A stretch of DNA of 35,556 bases, taken from an uncultured Lachnospiraceae bacterium (GTDB lineage: Bacteria > Bacillota_A > Clostridia > Lachnospirales > Lachnospiraceae). Location of the stretch: positions 1 through 35,556 of the forward strand of contig CANOBT010000046.1 of NCBI GenBank assembly GCA_947564305.1, in the 5' to 3' direction. Below are positions 1 through 8,844 of this stretch, in pieces; position 1 is the first letter of the stretch; the number at the start of each line of letters is the position of its first letter. Under the pieces are notes generated by a model, which did no database searches, was not told the origin of the DNA, and saw nothing but the letters and a program-made list of their open reading frames with translations. The position numbers and the translations under genes were made by a program.

Positions 1-92
1 AAAATTTAATAACTTTCAAATGGCTTAATTGAAGTTTGCGTTGACATACAAACGTGATTTCTCAAAAATCTATGTAAAAATGGAAAATTTTG

Positions 93-121
93 TTGTTGTT
101 TTTTTATGTATCATGTATACT
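93..121 (+). promoter_or_regulatory. Candidate promoter of the GH32 gene
   Basis: A -35 element TTGTTG (93-98) is followed after 17 bases by TATACT (116-121), 45 bases before the start codon. A second TTGACA lies at 41-46 but has no good -10 at the right distance. Upstream, AACTTTCAA (11-19) and TTGAAGTT (29-36) form an imperfect dyad that could be an operator. Inferred from consensus matching only. Confidence 0.45.
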
Positions 122-165
122 GAGGATTATTATTAAGAAGATGGATGATGAAAGGAAATTAAGTT

Positions 166-1650
166 ATGACAAGTCAGACATTAAGGGAAGCAAGAAAATA
201 TGAAGAGGCTGCCGAAAAAATGATCCGGGAAGATGAAAGACCAGAATTTCATCTGTCTACCCGTTCAGGCTGGATGAATGATCCGAATGGATTTTCTTAT
301 TATAATGGACAATACCACATGTTCTATCAGTATTATCCTTATGATACAAAATGGGGAGCTATGCACTGGGGGCATGCGGTAAGTAAGGACCTTCTGCATT
401 GGGAATACCTGCCGGCATCACTGGCTCCGGATGAGATTTATGACAAGGATGGCTGTTTCTCAGGAAGTGCGATTGAACTTCCTGATGGCAGACAGCTTCT
501 GATGTATACAGGGGTTATTGGAGAAACGCGATGGGGCATTGGACACCGCGAGACACAGAACCAGTGTATTGCTGTTGGAGATGGAGTAGATTATGAAAAA
601 TATGAATCTAACCCGGTTATTTTAGGAGAAGATTTGCCAGAAGGATTCAGCAGGGAGGATTTCCGGGACCCGAAGATATGGAAGGGAGCAGACGGCAGGT
701 ATTGGTGTGTAATCGGTAATCGTCCGGCAGATGGAAGCGGACAGATACTGCTATTTTCCAGTGACGATTGTTTCCGGTGGAAATATGAAAAGATACTTGC
801 AGAAAACCGGAATCGTTATGGAAAGATGTGGGAGTGCCCTGATTTCTTTGAACTGGATGGCCAATGGGTTCTTTTGGTGAGTCCACAGGACATGCTGCCC
901 CAGGGATTCGAGTTCCACAATGGAAACGGAACTCTGTGCATTGTAGGAGAATTTGACAAGGATACGCTGACATTTACAGAGAAGACACATTATTCGATTG
1001 ATTATGGGATTGACTTTTATGCTCCCCAGACTGTACTTACCCCGGATGGGCGGCGGATTATGATTGGCTGGATGCAGAACTGGGATACTTGTATGCCCCA
1101 TTCTCCGTATCAAAAATGGTTTGGTCAGATGAGCCTGCCCAGGGAACTGTCTGTAAAAAACGGAAGATTGTATCAGAAACCAACCAAAGAATTAGAGGAT
1201 ATGCGGAAAAATAAATCGGAATATTCAGAAGTGGTTCTGGAGAATGATACGATTCATCTGGAAGGTATCCGGGGACGAAAAATAGATATGGAGCTGTCTA
1301 TTCGTCCAGGAGAATCAGGAAAAAGTTATCGAAAATTTGCAGTGCGTTTTGCACAGAATGAAGAATATCAGACTTCTTTAAGTTTCCGTCCATATGAGTC
1401 AGTACTGAAAATTGACCGGAAATTCTCTGGTTCCAGGAGAGGACTTATTCATCAAAGAAGATGTAAGGTAAACAGCCGGAATGATGAGTTGAAACTAAGG
1501 CTTATTTTAGACCGATTCAGTGTGGAAGTTTTCATTAATGATGGAGAGCAGGTTATGTCAGCTACCATTTATACTGATTTGGCGGCGGACGGGATTTCTT
1601 TCTTTGCGGATGGGAAGATAAAGATGGATGTCCTCAAGTATGATTTGTAA
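166..1650 (+). CDS. GH32 beta-fructofuranosidase / sucrose-6-phosphate hydrolase
   Basis: A 494-residue cytoplasmic glycoside hydrolase family 32 enzyme, expected to split the fructose residue from sucrose, sucrose-6-phosphate or related fructosides. The family triad is visible: WMNDPNG near the N terminus with nucleophile D39, FRDP with D168, and WECPD with acid/base E223. The five-bladed propeller fills about residues 25-330 and the beta-sandwich the rest (SVEVFINDG near the C terminus is typical). There is no signal peptide, which fits an intracellular enzyme. The start at 166 has AAAGGA at 151-156. An alpha-galactosidase follows in the same direction, so raffinose-family sugars are a plausible joint substrate. 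Whether the substrate is phosphorylated depends on the transporter, which is not in the window. Confidence 0.93.
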   Translation: MTSQTLREARKYEEAAEKMIREDERPEFHLSTRSGWMNDPNGFSYYNGQYHMFYQYYPYDTKWGAMHWGHAVSKDLLHWEYLPASLAPDEIYDKDGCFSGSAIELPDGRQLLMYTGVIGETRWGIGHRETQNQCIAVGDGVDYEKYESNPVILGEDLPEGFSREDFRDPKIWKGADGRYWCVIGNRPADGSGQILLFSSDDCFRWKYEKILAENRNRYGKMWECPDFFELDGQWVLLVSPQDMLPQGFEFHNGNGTLCIVGEFDKDTLTFTEKTHYSIDYGIDFYAPQTVLTPDGRRIMIGWMQNWDTCMPHSPYQKWFGQMSLPRELSVKNGRLYQKPTKELEDMRKNKSEYSEVVLENDTIHLEGIRGRKIDMELSIRPGESGKSYRKFAVRFAQNEEYQTSLSFRPYESVLKIDRKFSGSRRGLIHQRRCKVNSRNDELKLRLILDRFSVEVFINDGEQVMSATIYTDLAADGISFFADGKIKMDVLKYDL

Positions 1651-1707
1651 CCAATTTTTTCTTTATTTTTCCGTATAATATAACCATTCATTTCGGCCTC
1701 GGTTCCG

Positions 1708-1716
1708 TGGTATACT
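1708..1716 (+). promoter_or_regulatory. Candidate extended -10 promoter of the alpha-galactosidase gene
   Basis: TGGTATACT at 1708-1716 is an extended -10 (TG-N-TATACT) about 40 bases before the alpha-galactosidase start. The -35 region is poor. A second TATAAT occurs at 1674-1679. It suggests the gene can be transcribed separately from the GH32 gene. Confidence 0.35.
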
Positions 1717-1756
1717 ACGTTTGCTAAATGTAAAACCACAGAACAGGAGGCCGATT

Positions 1757-3943
1757 ATGTCGATTATTTTCAATGAGCAGACGAAAACGATTACGCTGCA
1801 GACTAAAAATACATCTTATCAGATGAAAATAGGAAATTTGGATTATCTGCTGCATCTTTATTACGGACCAACCATCTATGATGCAGACATGAACTACCAG
1901 ATTATGCAGTATGACCGGGGATTTTCAGGGAATCCTTATGAGTCGAGAAATGCCAGGACTTTTTCTTTGGATGCCCAGCCGCAGGAATTCAGTACGCAGC
2001 AGCAGGGGGACTTTCGCACCACCAGTATTGAGGTTGTGAATGCGGACGGAAGCTATTCTTTTAATGGAAGAGTCGCGCGCTTCGATCTGCGGGAGGATAA
2101 ATATCAGTTGGAAACTCTGCCCTGTACTTTTGCAAACAGGGATGAGCAAGTTGATACATTGGAAATTGTATTGTCAGATGATGTCAGTCACGTTGAGGTC
2201 ATATTATTATACAGTGTATTTGAAGAGGCGGATATGATCACTCGTGCTGTAAAAGTTTATAACACTGGAAATGACTCAATTCAATTAAAGAAGATCATGT
2301 CGGTCTGCCTGGATTTTTTGAATGGCCTGAATATGGATCTGGTCAGCCTTCCAGGCCGATACGGGCAGGAGCGTCAGGTGGAACGGCAGAGGATGACGCA
2401 TCATATACATACCATCGGGAGTGTGCGCGGTTCTTCCAGTCACCAGCAGAATCCGTTTGTAATTCTGTGCGACAAAGAAGCGACAGAAGATTCTGGGAAA
2501 TGTTATGGATTTTCTCTTGTATACAGCGGCAATTTCCTTACGGAAGTGGAACTGGACCAGTATGACCAGCTTCGTCTCGTGATGGGAATCAACCCCAAAC
2601 AGTTTGTATATGAGATCAAGCCGGGAGAGGCCTTTGAAGCTCCGGAGGTGGTCATGGCATTTACAGAGCACGGTTTCACAGGACTGACTCATTTATACCA
2701 TGATTTTTATCGCACGAACCTGTGTAAAAGTAAATTTGTTTCCGAAGTGCGCCGGCCTGTTTTGATCAATAGCTGGGAAGCTGCATTCATGGATTTTGAT
2801 GATGTGAAGCTTGTAGAAATTGCAAAGGCAGCGAAAAATATGGGCGTTGACATGCTAGTTATGGACGATGGCTGGTTTGGAAAACGGGATGATGACAACA
2901 GCGGCCTGGGAGACTGGGTAGTCAATGAAGAAAAAATCAAAGGCGGTCTGCATAAACTGGTAGAGCAGATCAATAACCTGGGAATGAAATTCGGCATCTG
3001 GTTTGAGCCGGAGATGGTGTCCGAGGACAGTAACCTGTATCGAGCCCATCCTGAATGGGCAATGCAGATTCCCGGCCGCCACGCGGTCCGCAGCCGGAAT
3101 CAGATGGCATTGGACATGAGCCGCAGGGAAGTTCAGGATTATTTGATCAAAAGCATCAATGCTATTCTGGATGATGCCAATATTTACTATGTGAAATGGG
3201 ATATCAACCGTTCTCTTGCGGATATCTGGTCCAATGTACTTTCCGCAGAAAAGCAGGGCGAAGTATACCATCGTTATATTCTTGGTCTGTACCGCGTGAT
3301 GAACGAGATTATCCTGACACACCCGGATATTTTGTTTGAGGGCTGCAGCGGGGGCGGCGGCCGTTATGACCCTGCAATGCTCCATTATTATCCTCAGTAC
3401 TGGGTCAGCGATAATAACAATCCGATTGACCGTCTGAAGCTGCATTATGGGACATCCTTTGTCTATCCTATTTCTACGATGGGGGCGCATATTTCGGACA
3501 GTGGAAAATTCGTACCCCTTGAGACAAAAGCAGTGGTTGCCATGTGCGGAACATTTGGATATGAATTAAATGCAGCAGAACTGACAGAAGAGGAACAGGA
3601 AATCTGCAGGAAACAAAGTGACCTATTCCGTAAATATTATCCGATTATCTTTGGCGGAGATTATTACCGGCTGAGCAATCCGTTTGAAGTGGGGAATATG
3701 ACGGCATGGCAGCATGTGACAAAGGATAAGAAAGAGTCTTTGCTTAGTGTCGTAGTTACAAATCTGACCTGTAACGGACCTCAGGAATATGTACGGGCAA
3801 AAGGACTTGTGCCGGATGCCATGTATCAGATTAATGACGGCGAAAAAATACTTTCCGGCGCCGCACTGATGCATGCAGGGCTGCCCATTGACCGGGAAGT
3901 GCCGGAGTACAGTGCATTTCAGTTCTACCTGAAACAAGTATAA
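1757..3943 (+). CDS. GH36 alpha-galactosidase
   Basis: A 728-residue intracellular alpha-galactosidase that removes terminal alpha-1,6-galactose from melibiose, raffinose and stachyose. It has an N-terminal beta-supersandwich (about 1-330), a TIM barrel beginning near RRPVLINSWEA, and a small C-terminal beta domain. The GH36 nucleophile motif KWDINR gives D482, and the SDNNNP motif gives the acid/base D552; the family motif LFEGCSGGGGR lies between them. The reading frame stays open upstream to 1721, but AGGAGG at 1745-1750 sits 6 bases before ATG 1757, which also begins the normal family N terminus. The length fits bacterial GH36 tetrameric enzymes. Pairing with the GH32 gene suggests a raffinose pathway releasing galactose, glucose and fructose. 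Confidence 0.95.
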   Translation: MSIIFNEQTKTITLQTKNTSYQMKIGNLDYLLHLYYGPTIYDADMNYQIMQYDRGFSGNPYESRNARTFSLDAQPQEFSTQQQGDFRTTSIEVVNADGSYSFNGRVARFDLREDKYQLETLPCTFANRDEQVDTLEIVLSDDVSHVEVILLYSVFEEADMITRAVKVYNTGNDSIQLKKIMSVCLDFLNGLNMDLVSLPGRYGQERQVERQRMTHHIHTIGSVRGSSSHQQNPFVILCDKEATEDSGKCYGFSLVYSGNFLTEVELDQYDQLRLVMGINPKQFVYEIKPGEAFEAPEVVMAFTEHGFTGLTHLYHDFYRTNLCKSKFVSEVRRPVLINSWEAAFMDFDDVKLVEIAKAAKNMGVDMLVMDDGWFGKRDDDNSGLGDWVVNEEKIKGGLHKLVEQINNLGMKFGIWFEPEMVSEDSNLYRAHPEWAMQIPGRHAVRSRNQMALDMSRREVQDYLIKSINAILDDANIYYVKWDINRSLADIWSNVLSAEKQGEVYHRYILGLYRVMNEIILTHPDILFEGCSGGGGRYDPAMLHYYPQYWVSDNNNPIDRLKLHYGTSFVYPISTMGAHISDSGKFVPLETKAVVAMCGTFGYELNAAELTEEEQEICRKQSDLFRKYYPIIFGGDYYRLSNPFEVGNMTAWQHVTKDKKESLLSVVVTNLTCNGPQEYVRAKGLVPDAMYQINDGEKILSGAALMHAGLPIDREVPEYSAFQFYLKQV

Positions 3944-3960
3944 GGATAAAAGTAAATGAA

Positions 3961-4017
3961 AGCCTCCATTACGCTGCCGGACAGAAATTGTACTGTGGCG
4001 TAATGGGGGTGCTTTTA
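3961..4017 (+). terminator. Probable rho-independent terminator after the alpha-galactosidase gene
   Basis: The arms CCATTACGC (3966-3974) and GCGTAATGG (3998-4006) pair perfectly, extended outward by AGC/GCT, and are followed by TTTT. It separates the sugar genes from the carboxypeptidase gene. Confidence 0.65.
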
Positions 4018-4040
4018 AAATAACAGAAAGGTAAAAACAG

Positions 4041-5540
4041 ATGAGCAGATTATTAGAGGAATTGAAACAGTATATAACCAAGATGAACCAATATGAGTAT
4101 GTAACCACGTTATTATTATGGGATATGCAGACGAAGACTCCAAAACTGGGGCGGCCTGCCAATGTAGATGCATTGACGCATTTTTCGTCAGAAAAATTTG
4201 CATTGTCTACTTCTGAGGAATTGGGAAGGATGTTGGATAATCTGGAAACATCAGAGGAATATGAAACATTGGATGACACATGGAAATTTATTGTCCGCCG
4301 CATGAAACGTGATTTTGACCGTAACCGCCGGATTCCGGCTGACGTGTACGAGGCATTTGTGCGTGCGCAGGCGGAATCCGGCAATGCCTGGGTGGATGCA
4401 AAGAATGCTGATGACTTTTCCATTTATGCTCCTCATTTAAAGAATATGATTGAGATGAGAAAAGAAATCACAGGCTATACGGACCCAGGAAAAGAGGTCT
4501 ATGATGCTTTGTTGAATGAATTTGAGGAAGGAATGGATTCTGCCACCATTGACCGTCTCTTTGAGGACTTAAAACGGGAGCTGATTCCCCTTGTACATCA
4601 GATTATAGCAAAGACGCAGCCGGATGATACGGCATTTCATGTATACGCCGATCCCGACAACCAGAAGAAAGTTGAGAGAATGCTTTTGGACTATATCGGA
4701 TTTCGCATGGATGCGGGGGCGCTCGGTGAGACGGAGCATCCTTTTACCACAAGCTTTTCCACAAAGGATGTGCGTATCGCCAGTCATTACCATGAGTATG
4801 ACCCATTGTCCGCTATATTTTCCGCAATCCATGAGGGCGGGCATGGTATTTTTGATCAGAATGTAAATCCGGAGTATGACGGCACTGTAGCGGGAAGCTG
4901 CTGCCATATGGGAATCCATGAGAGCCAGTCAAGATTTTATGAGAATATCCTTGGGCGGAATAAAAACTTCTGGGTTCCAATCTATGATAAACTTGGAGAA
5001 TTTCTGCCTCAGTTTCAGGAAATTTCACTGGATGATTTCTATCATGAGATTAACCATGTGAGAAATAGCTTTATTCGAATAGAAGCAGATGAAGTGACCT
5101 ACTGCCTTCATATTATACTGCGCTATGAGATGGAGCAGGCGATTTTCCGCAATCACGTTCCGGTGGAAGAACTTCCGGCGCTCTGGAATCAGAAAATGGA
5201 AGAATACTTGCAGATGACTCCTGAAAATGACAGCGAAGGTATCCTGCAGGATATACACTGGTCGGATGGTTCCTTTGGATATTTCCCATCCTACCTGCTA
5301 GGGAGCATTTATGATGGAATGTATTTGGATGCCATAGAGCAGGAACTTGGCTCGGTAGACGAACTGCTTGCTGCAGGTCAGATTTCTAAAATCACAAAAT
5401 GGCTGAATGAAAAAGTCCATTGGTATGGAAGTACACGCAGACCGAAGGAAGTCATAGAAGCTGTTTGCGGCAGAGAGGTTTCGGCAGAACCTTTGATTCG
5501 GTATTTTAAGAAGAAATATACGGAAATATATGGTTTGTAA
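4041..5540 (+). CDS. M32 family carboxypeptidase (carboxypeptidase Taq type)
   Basis: A 499-residue cytoplasmic zinc carboxypeptidase of family M32, which trims residues from the C termini of peptides. The zinc motif HEGGH is at residues 264-268 (H264, catalytic E265, H268), with the family motif HESQSRFYEN from H293 supplying the third ligand region (E294). The IRIEADEVTYCLHIILRYE stretch and the WYGSTRRPKEV-like C-terminal part are typical of M32. The protein is nearly all helical and has no signal peptide. A weak AAAGG precedes ATG 4041. Length matches the usual 490-505 residues. It appears monocistronic between a terminator and the T-box leader of valS. Substrate preference cannot be read from sequence. 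Confidence 0.95.
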   Translation: MSRLLEELKQYITKMNQYEYVTTLLLWDMQTKTPKLGRPANVDALTHFSSEKFALSTSEELGRMLDNLETSEEYETLDDTWKFIVRRMKRDFDRNRRIPADVYEAFVRAQAESGNAWVDAKNADDFSIYAPHLKNMIEMRKEITGYTDPGKEVYDALLNEFEEGMDSATIDRLFEDLKRELIPLVHQIIAKTQPDDTAFHVYADPDNQKKVERMLLDYIGFRMDAGALGETEHPFTTSFSTKDVRIASHYHEYDPLSAIFSAIHEGGHGIFDQNVNPEYDGTVAGSCCHMGIHESQSRFYENILGRNKNFWVPIYDKLGEFLPQFQEISLDDFYHEINHVRNSFIRIEADEVTYCLHIILRYEMEQAIFRNHVPVEELPALWNQKMEEYLQMTPENDSEGILQDIHWSDGSFGYFPSYLLGSIYDGMYLDAIEQELGSVDELLAAGQISKITKWLNEKVHWYGSTRRPKEVIEAVCGREVSAEPLIRYFKKKYTEIYGL

Positions 5541-5580
5541 TGCTGACTAGGCATAAAATCATCGGGCGTTGTAAAACTTC

Positions 5581-5609
5581 TTGACAAAAAGGTTTTTGAA
5601 AGCTATGAT
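5581..5609 (+). promoter_or_regulatory. Strong promoter of the valS T-box leader
   Basis: TTGACA (5581-5586), a 17-base spacer and TATGAT (5604-5609) make a near-consensus housekeeping promoter. Transcription would begin near 5616, just before the T-box stem I. Confidence 0.7.
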
Positions 5610-5649
5610 ATTACTTAGCTTATTTGAAGTTAACAATTTTGTAAAATTT

Positions 5650-5975
5650 AAAGGTGTTGAAAAAGAGGAGTACATAATTACTTCCTACAGAGAGAACTGT
5701 CCATTGGCTGAAAGGCAGTTTGGGAATCAGGATTATGGAATGTGGCTTTTGAACCGGATGTCTGAATCAGGAGAAAGGCTGTCAGCGGCAGGCTTTCAGT
5801 ATTTCCGTCAGTAGGACGTCACGTGGTGGTTTACGTTACAGAACCAAGAGTTAAGTTATGGGGCGGCAGGAAAAGCGGTACACATCGTATTTTCCATGCC
5901 ACATCATAAGTATAGGAACTAAGGTGGTACCGCGGAGACTGATTCGCCCTTTACGATTGTAAAGGGCTTTTTTTA
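5650..5975 (+). promoter_or_regulatory. T-box leader (valine-specific) of valS
   Basis: A tRNA-sensing leader RNA that controls valS by transcription antitermination. The conserved T-box sequence AAGGTGGTACCGCGG is at 5921-5935, ahead of a terminator. Stem I appears to close by GGT...AAAAG (about 5653-5664) pairing with CTTTTGAACC (5746-5755), with an AGTA box at 5669-5672 and a distal element containing AGAGAG and GGCTGAAAGG. Aligned by eye with glyQS-type leaders (GAA-N-codon-purine-stem), the specifier would be GUG at 5742-5744, a valine codon, which agrees with the downstream gene. The T-box call is firm; the exact specifier is an inference. An open frame at 5581-5814 lies inside this RNA and is not a gene. 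Confidence 0.93.
5946..5975 (+). terminator. Regulated terminator of the valS T-box
   Basis: GCCCTTTAC (5946-5954) and GTAAAGGGC (5959-5967) form a 9-bp hairpin followed by eight T residues. This is the structure competing with the T-box antiterminator; uncharged tRNA-Val should favour read-through into valS. Confidence 0.9.
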
Positions 5976-6092
5976 TTATAGAAAATGTGAAAAATCCGTG
6001 AAGTACTGAGCCGGCAGGGATCGGGCTGTGTAAAGTATCGCTTAAAAGGAGATATGGGAGCTGCCTGCATTTAGAATCAGGAGGGAAAAATC

Positions 6093-8744
6093 ATGAGTAA
6101 AGAACTGGCTAAGACGTATAATCCGAAGGAAATTGAGGAAAAACTGTATGAGAAGTGGTGTGAAAATAAATATTTTCACGCAGAGGTGGATCGTGACAGA
6201 AAACCATTTACAACAGTGATGCCGCCACCGAATATCACTGGAAAACTTCACATGGGGCATGCTCTGGATAACACGCTGCAGGATATTTTAATCCGGTATA
6301 AAAGGATGGAAGGATACAACGCCTTGTGGATACCGGGGACGGACCATGCAGCCATTTCCACCGAAGTCAAGGTGACGAATCAGTTAAAGTCTGAAGGGAT
6401 TGATAAAAAAGAATTGGGCCGGGAGGGATTTTTGGAACGAACCTGGCAGTGGAAAGAGGAATACGCAGGAACCATTGAAAACCAGTTGAAGAAGCTGGGT
6501 ATTTCCTGTGACTGGGACAGAGAACGGTTTACGATGGATGAAGGCTGTTCCAAGGCTGTAGAGGAAGTATTTATTAACTTATACGAAAAGGGATACATTT
6601 ATAAAGGCTCCAGAATTATCAATTGGTGCCCGGTATGTAAGACTTCTTTATCTGATGCAGAGGTGGAGCATGAAGAGCAGGGAGGACATTTCTGGCATAT
6701 TAAGTATCCTATCGTAGGTACGGAGGACTTCCTGGAAATAGCTACCACCCGTCCGGAAACCATGCTTGGCGATACAGCCATTGCAGTGCATCCGGAAGAC
6801 GAGCGGTACAAAGAGATTGTAGGAAAAACCGTTATGCTTCCATTGGTAAACCGGGAAATCCCGATTGTGGCGGACTTTTATGTAGACAAAGAATTTGGAA
6901 CCGGTGCAGTGAAGATCACACCGGCACACGACCCAAATGACTTTGAAGTTGGAAAGCGGCACAACCTGGAAGAAATCAATATCATGAATGACGATGCCAC
7001 TATCAATGAACGAGGCGGCAAGTATGCAGGGATGGAACGTTATGAGGCAAGAAAAGCTATCGTAAAAGACCTGGAGGAGCAGGGATATCTGGTGAAAGTG
7101 GAACCTCATTCCCATAATGTAGGAACCCATGACCGCTGTGGGACGACAGTAGAGCCGCTCATCAAACAGCAGTGGTTCGTGAAGATGGAGGAACTGGCAA
7201 AGCCTGCGATTGAGGCGCTGCATACAGGAGAATTAAAATTTGTTCCGGAGCGCTTTAACAAGATTTACCTGCATTGGCTGGAAAATATCAAAGATTGGTG
7301 TATCTCGCGGCAGATTTGGTGGGGACACCGTATTCCGGCATATTACTGTGATGAATGCGGCGAATTTGTAGTGGCAAGAGAGATGCCGGAAAAATGTCCG
7401 CATTGCGGCTGTACACATTTTACACAAGATGAGGACACGCTGGACACCTGGTTCAGTTCTGCCCTGTGGCCGTTCTCCACACTGGGATGGCCGGAGAAGA
7501 CCGAAGATTTAGATTATTTCTATCCTACGGATGTACTGGTAACTGGTTATGACATCATCTTTTTCTGGGTAATCCGTATGGTATTTTCGGGACTTGAGCA
7601 TACGGGAAAATCTCCTTTCCATACAGTACTCATCCACGGACTGGTGCGGGATGCATTAGGCCGCAAGATGAGTAAATCTCTGGGAAATGGAATTGACCCG
7701 TTGGAAATTATCGACCAGTATGGTGCAGATGCGCTCCGCCTGACGCTGGTAACCGGAAATGCACCTGGAAATGATATGCGCTTCTCCAATGAGAGAGTGG
7801 AGGCAAGCCGGAATTTTGCAAATAAGGTGTGGAATGCATCCCGGTTCATCCTGATGAATATGAAAGAAAACATTATAGATGAGCCCGAAGACTTTCTGCT
7901 GAAACCTGCGGACAGATGGATTCTCGCAAAAGTCAACAGGCTGGCAAAGGATGTAACCGAGAACATGGATAAATACGAGCTTGGAATTGCCGTTCAAAAA
8001 GTCTATGATTTCATATGGGATGAATTCTGTGACTGGTATGTGGAATTGGCGAAATATCGGATTTATCATGCAGAGGAAAATTCTCAGTCTGCAAAATGTG
8101 CCCTGTGGACGTTGAAAACAGTGCTGGGGCAGGCATTAAAGCTCCTGCATCCGTTCATGCCGTTTATTACGGAAGAAATCTACGGTGCGCTGGTGCCTGA
8201 GGAAGAATCCCTGATGATTTCTTCCTGGCCGGTATACCGTACGGAATGGGAGTTCCCAATGGCGGAAGAACTGATGAACCATGTAAAAGAGATTACCCGC
8301 GGTATCCGGAATATGCGTGCAGAGATGAATGTACCGAATAACCGCAGGACGAAGGTATTTATCATCAGTCAGGACCGGAACCTGCTGAGTGGGATTGAGG
8401 CATTCAAAGAGTCTGCAAAGCCGTTGATGCTGGCCAATGATATCATCCTTCATTACGAAAAGAAGGAGATTGCAGAAGACGCGGTGTCAATCGTAGTTCC
8501 GGGAGCAACCGTGTATCTTCCGTTGGAGGATTTGGTTGATTTTGAGCAGGAACTGGAACGGCTCACAAAAGAGGAAGAAAAGCTTAAAAAGGAAATTGCA
8601 AGGGCAAAGGGAATGCTGTCCAATGAAAAGTTTCTGAGTAAGGCACCGGAGAAAAAGGTTCAGGAAGAAAAGGAGAAACTGGAGAAATATACGCAGATGC
8701 TGGCGCAGGTGCAGGAGCGGATGGCAGGACTTAAGAAGGCGTAA
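6093..8744 (+). CDS. valS: Valyl-tRNA synthetase
   Basis: An 883-residue class I aminoacyl-tRNA synthetase charging tRNA-Val in the cytoplasm. The HIGH signature is KLHMGH (H53-H56, after PPNITG) and the KMSKS loop is at 525-529. The editing (CP1) domain lies between them and contains the [12 protein letters not shown] motif. A cysteine-rich pair (CDECGEF and CPHCGCTH) in the connective region probably binds zinc. The C terminus, from about residue 815, is the charged coiled-coil arm that clamps tRNA in ValRS and separates it from IleRS and LeuRS. GGAGGG at 6080-6085 supports ATG 6093. Expression is controlled by the T-box immediately upstream. Length is normal. Confidence 0.98.
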   Translation: MSKELAKTYNPKEIEEKLYEKWCENKYFHAEVDRDRKPFTTVMPPPNITGKLHMGHALDNTLQDILIRYKRMEGYNALWIPGTDHAAISTEVKVTNQLKSEGIDKKELGREGFLERTWQWKEEYAGTIENQLKKLGISCDWDRERFTMDEGCSKAVEEVFINLYEKGYIYKGSRIINWCPVCKTSLSDAEVEHEEQGGHFWHIKYPIVGTEDFLEIATTRPETMLGDTAIAVHPEDERYKEIVGKTVMLPLVNREIPIVADFYVDKEFGTGAVKITPAHDPNDFEVGKRHNLEEINIMNDDATINERGGKYAGMERYEARKAIVKDLEEQGYLVKVEPHSHNVGTHDRCGTTVEPLIKQQWFVKMEELAKPAIEALHTGELKFVPERFNKIYLHWLENIKDWCISRQIWWGHRIPAYYCDECGEFVVAREMPEKCPHCGCTHFTQDEDTLDTWFSSALWPFSTLGWPEKTEDLDYFYPTDVLVTGYDIIFFWVIRMVFSGLEHTGKSPFHTVLIHGLVRDALGRKMSKSLGNGIDPLEIIDQYGADALRLTLVTGNAPGNDMRFSNERVEASRNFANKVWNASRFILMNMKENIIDEPEDFLLKPADRWILAKVNRLAKDVTENMDKYELGIAVQKVYDFIWDEFCDWYVELAKYRIYHAEENSQSAKCALWTLKTVLGQALKLLHPFMPFITEEIYGALVPEEESLMISSWPVYRTEWEFPMAEELMNHVKEITRGIRNMRAEMNVPNNRRTKVFIISQDRNLLSGIEAFKESAKPLMLANDIILHYEKKEIAEDAVSIVVPGATVYLPLEDLVDFEQELERLTKEEEKLKKEIARAKGMLSNEKFLSKAPEKKVQEEKEKLEKYTQMLAQVQERMAGLKKA

Positions 8745-8844
8745 GGAAGTCGGAAGATATTACGCGCATAAAAATTACTTTATGATGACACGTGAGCAGG
8801 TGGTTACAAAAGTTTGATTGGTTACAAATGGGAGAGAAGTTAAG

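Noticed and set aside
5581..5814. 77-residue open frame upstream of valS
   Set aside because: It lies inside the T-box leader, has no ribosome binding site and covers structural RNA elements.
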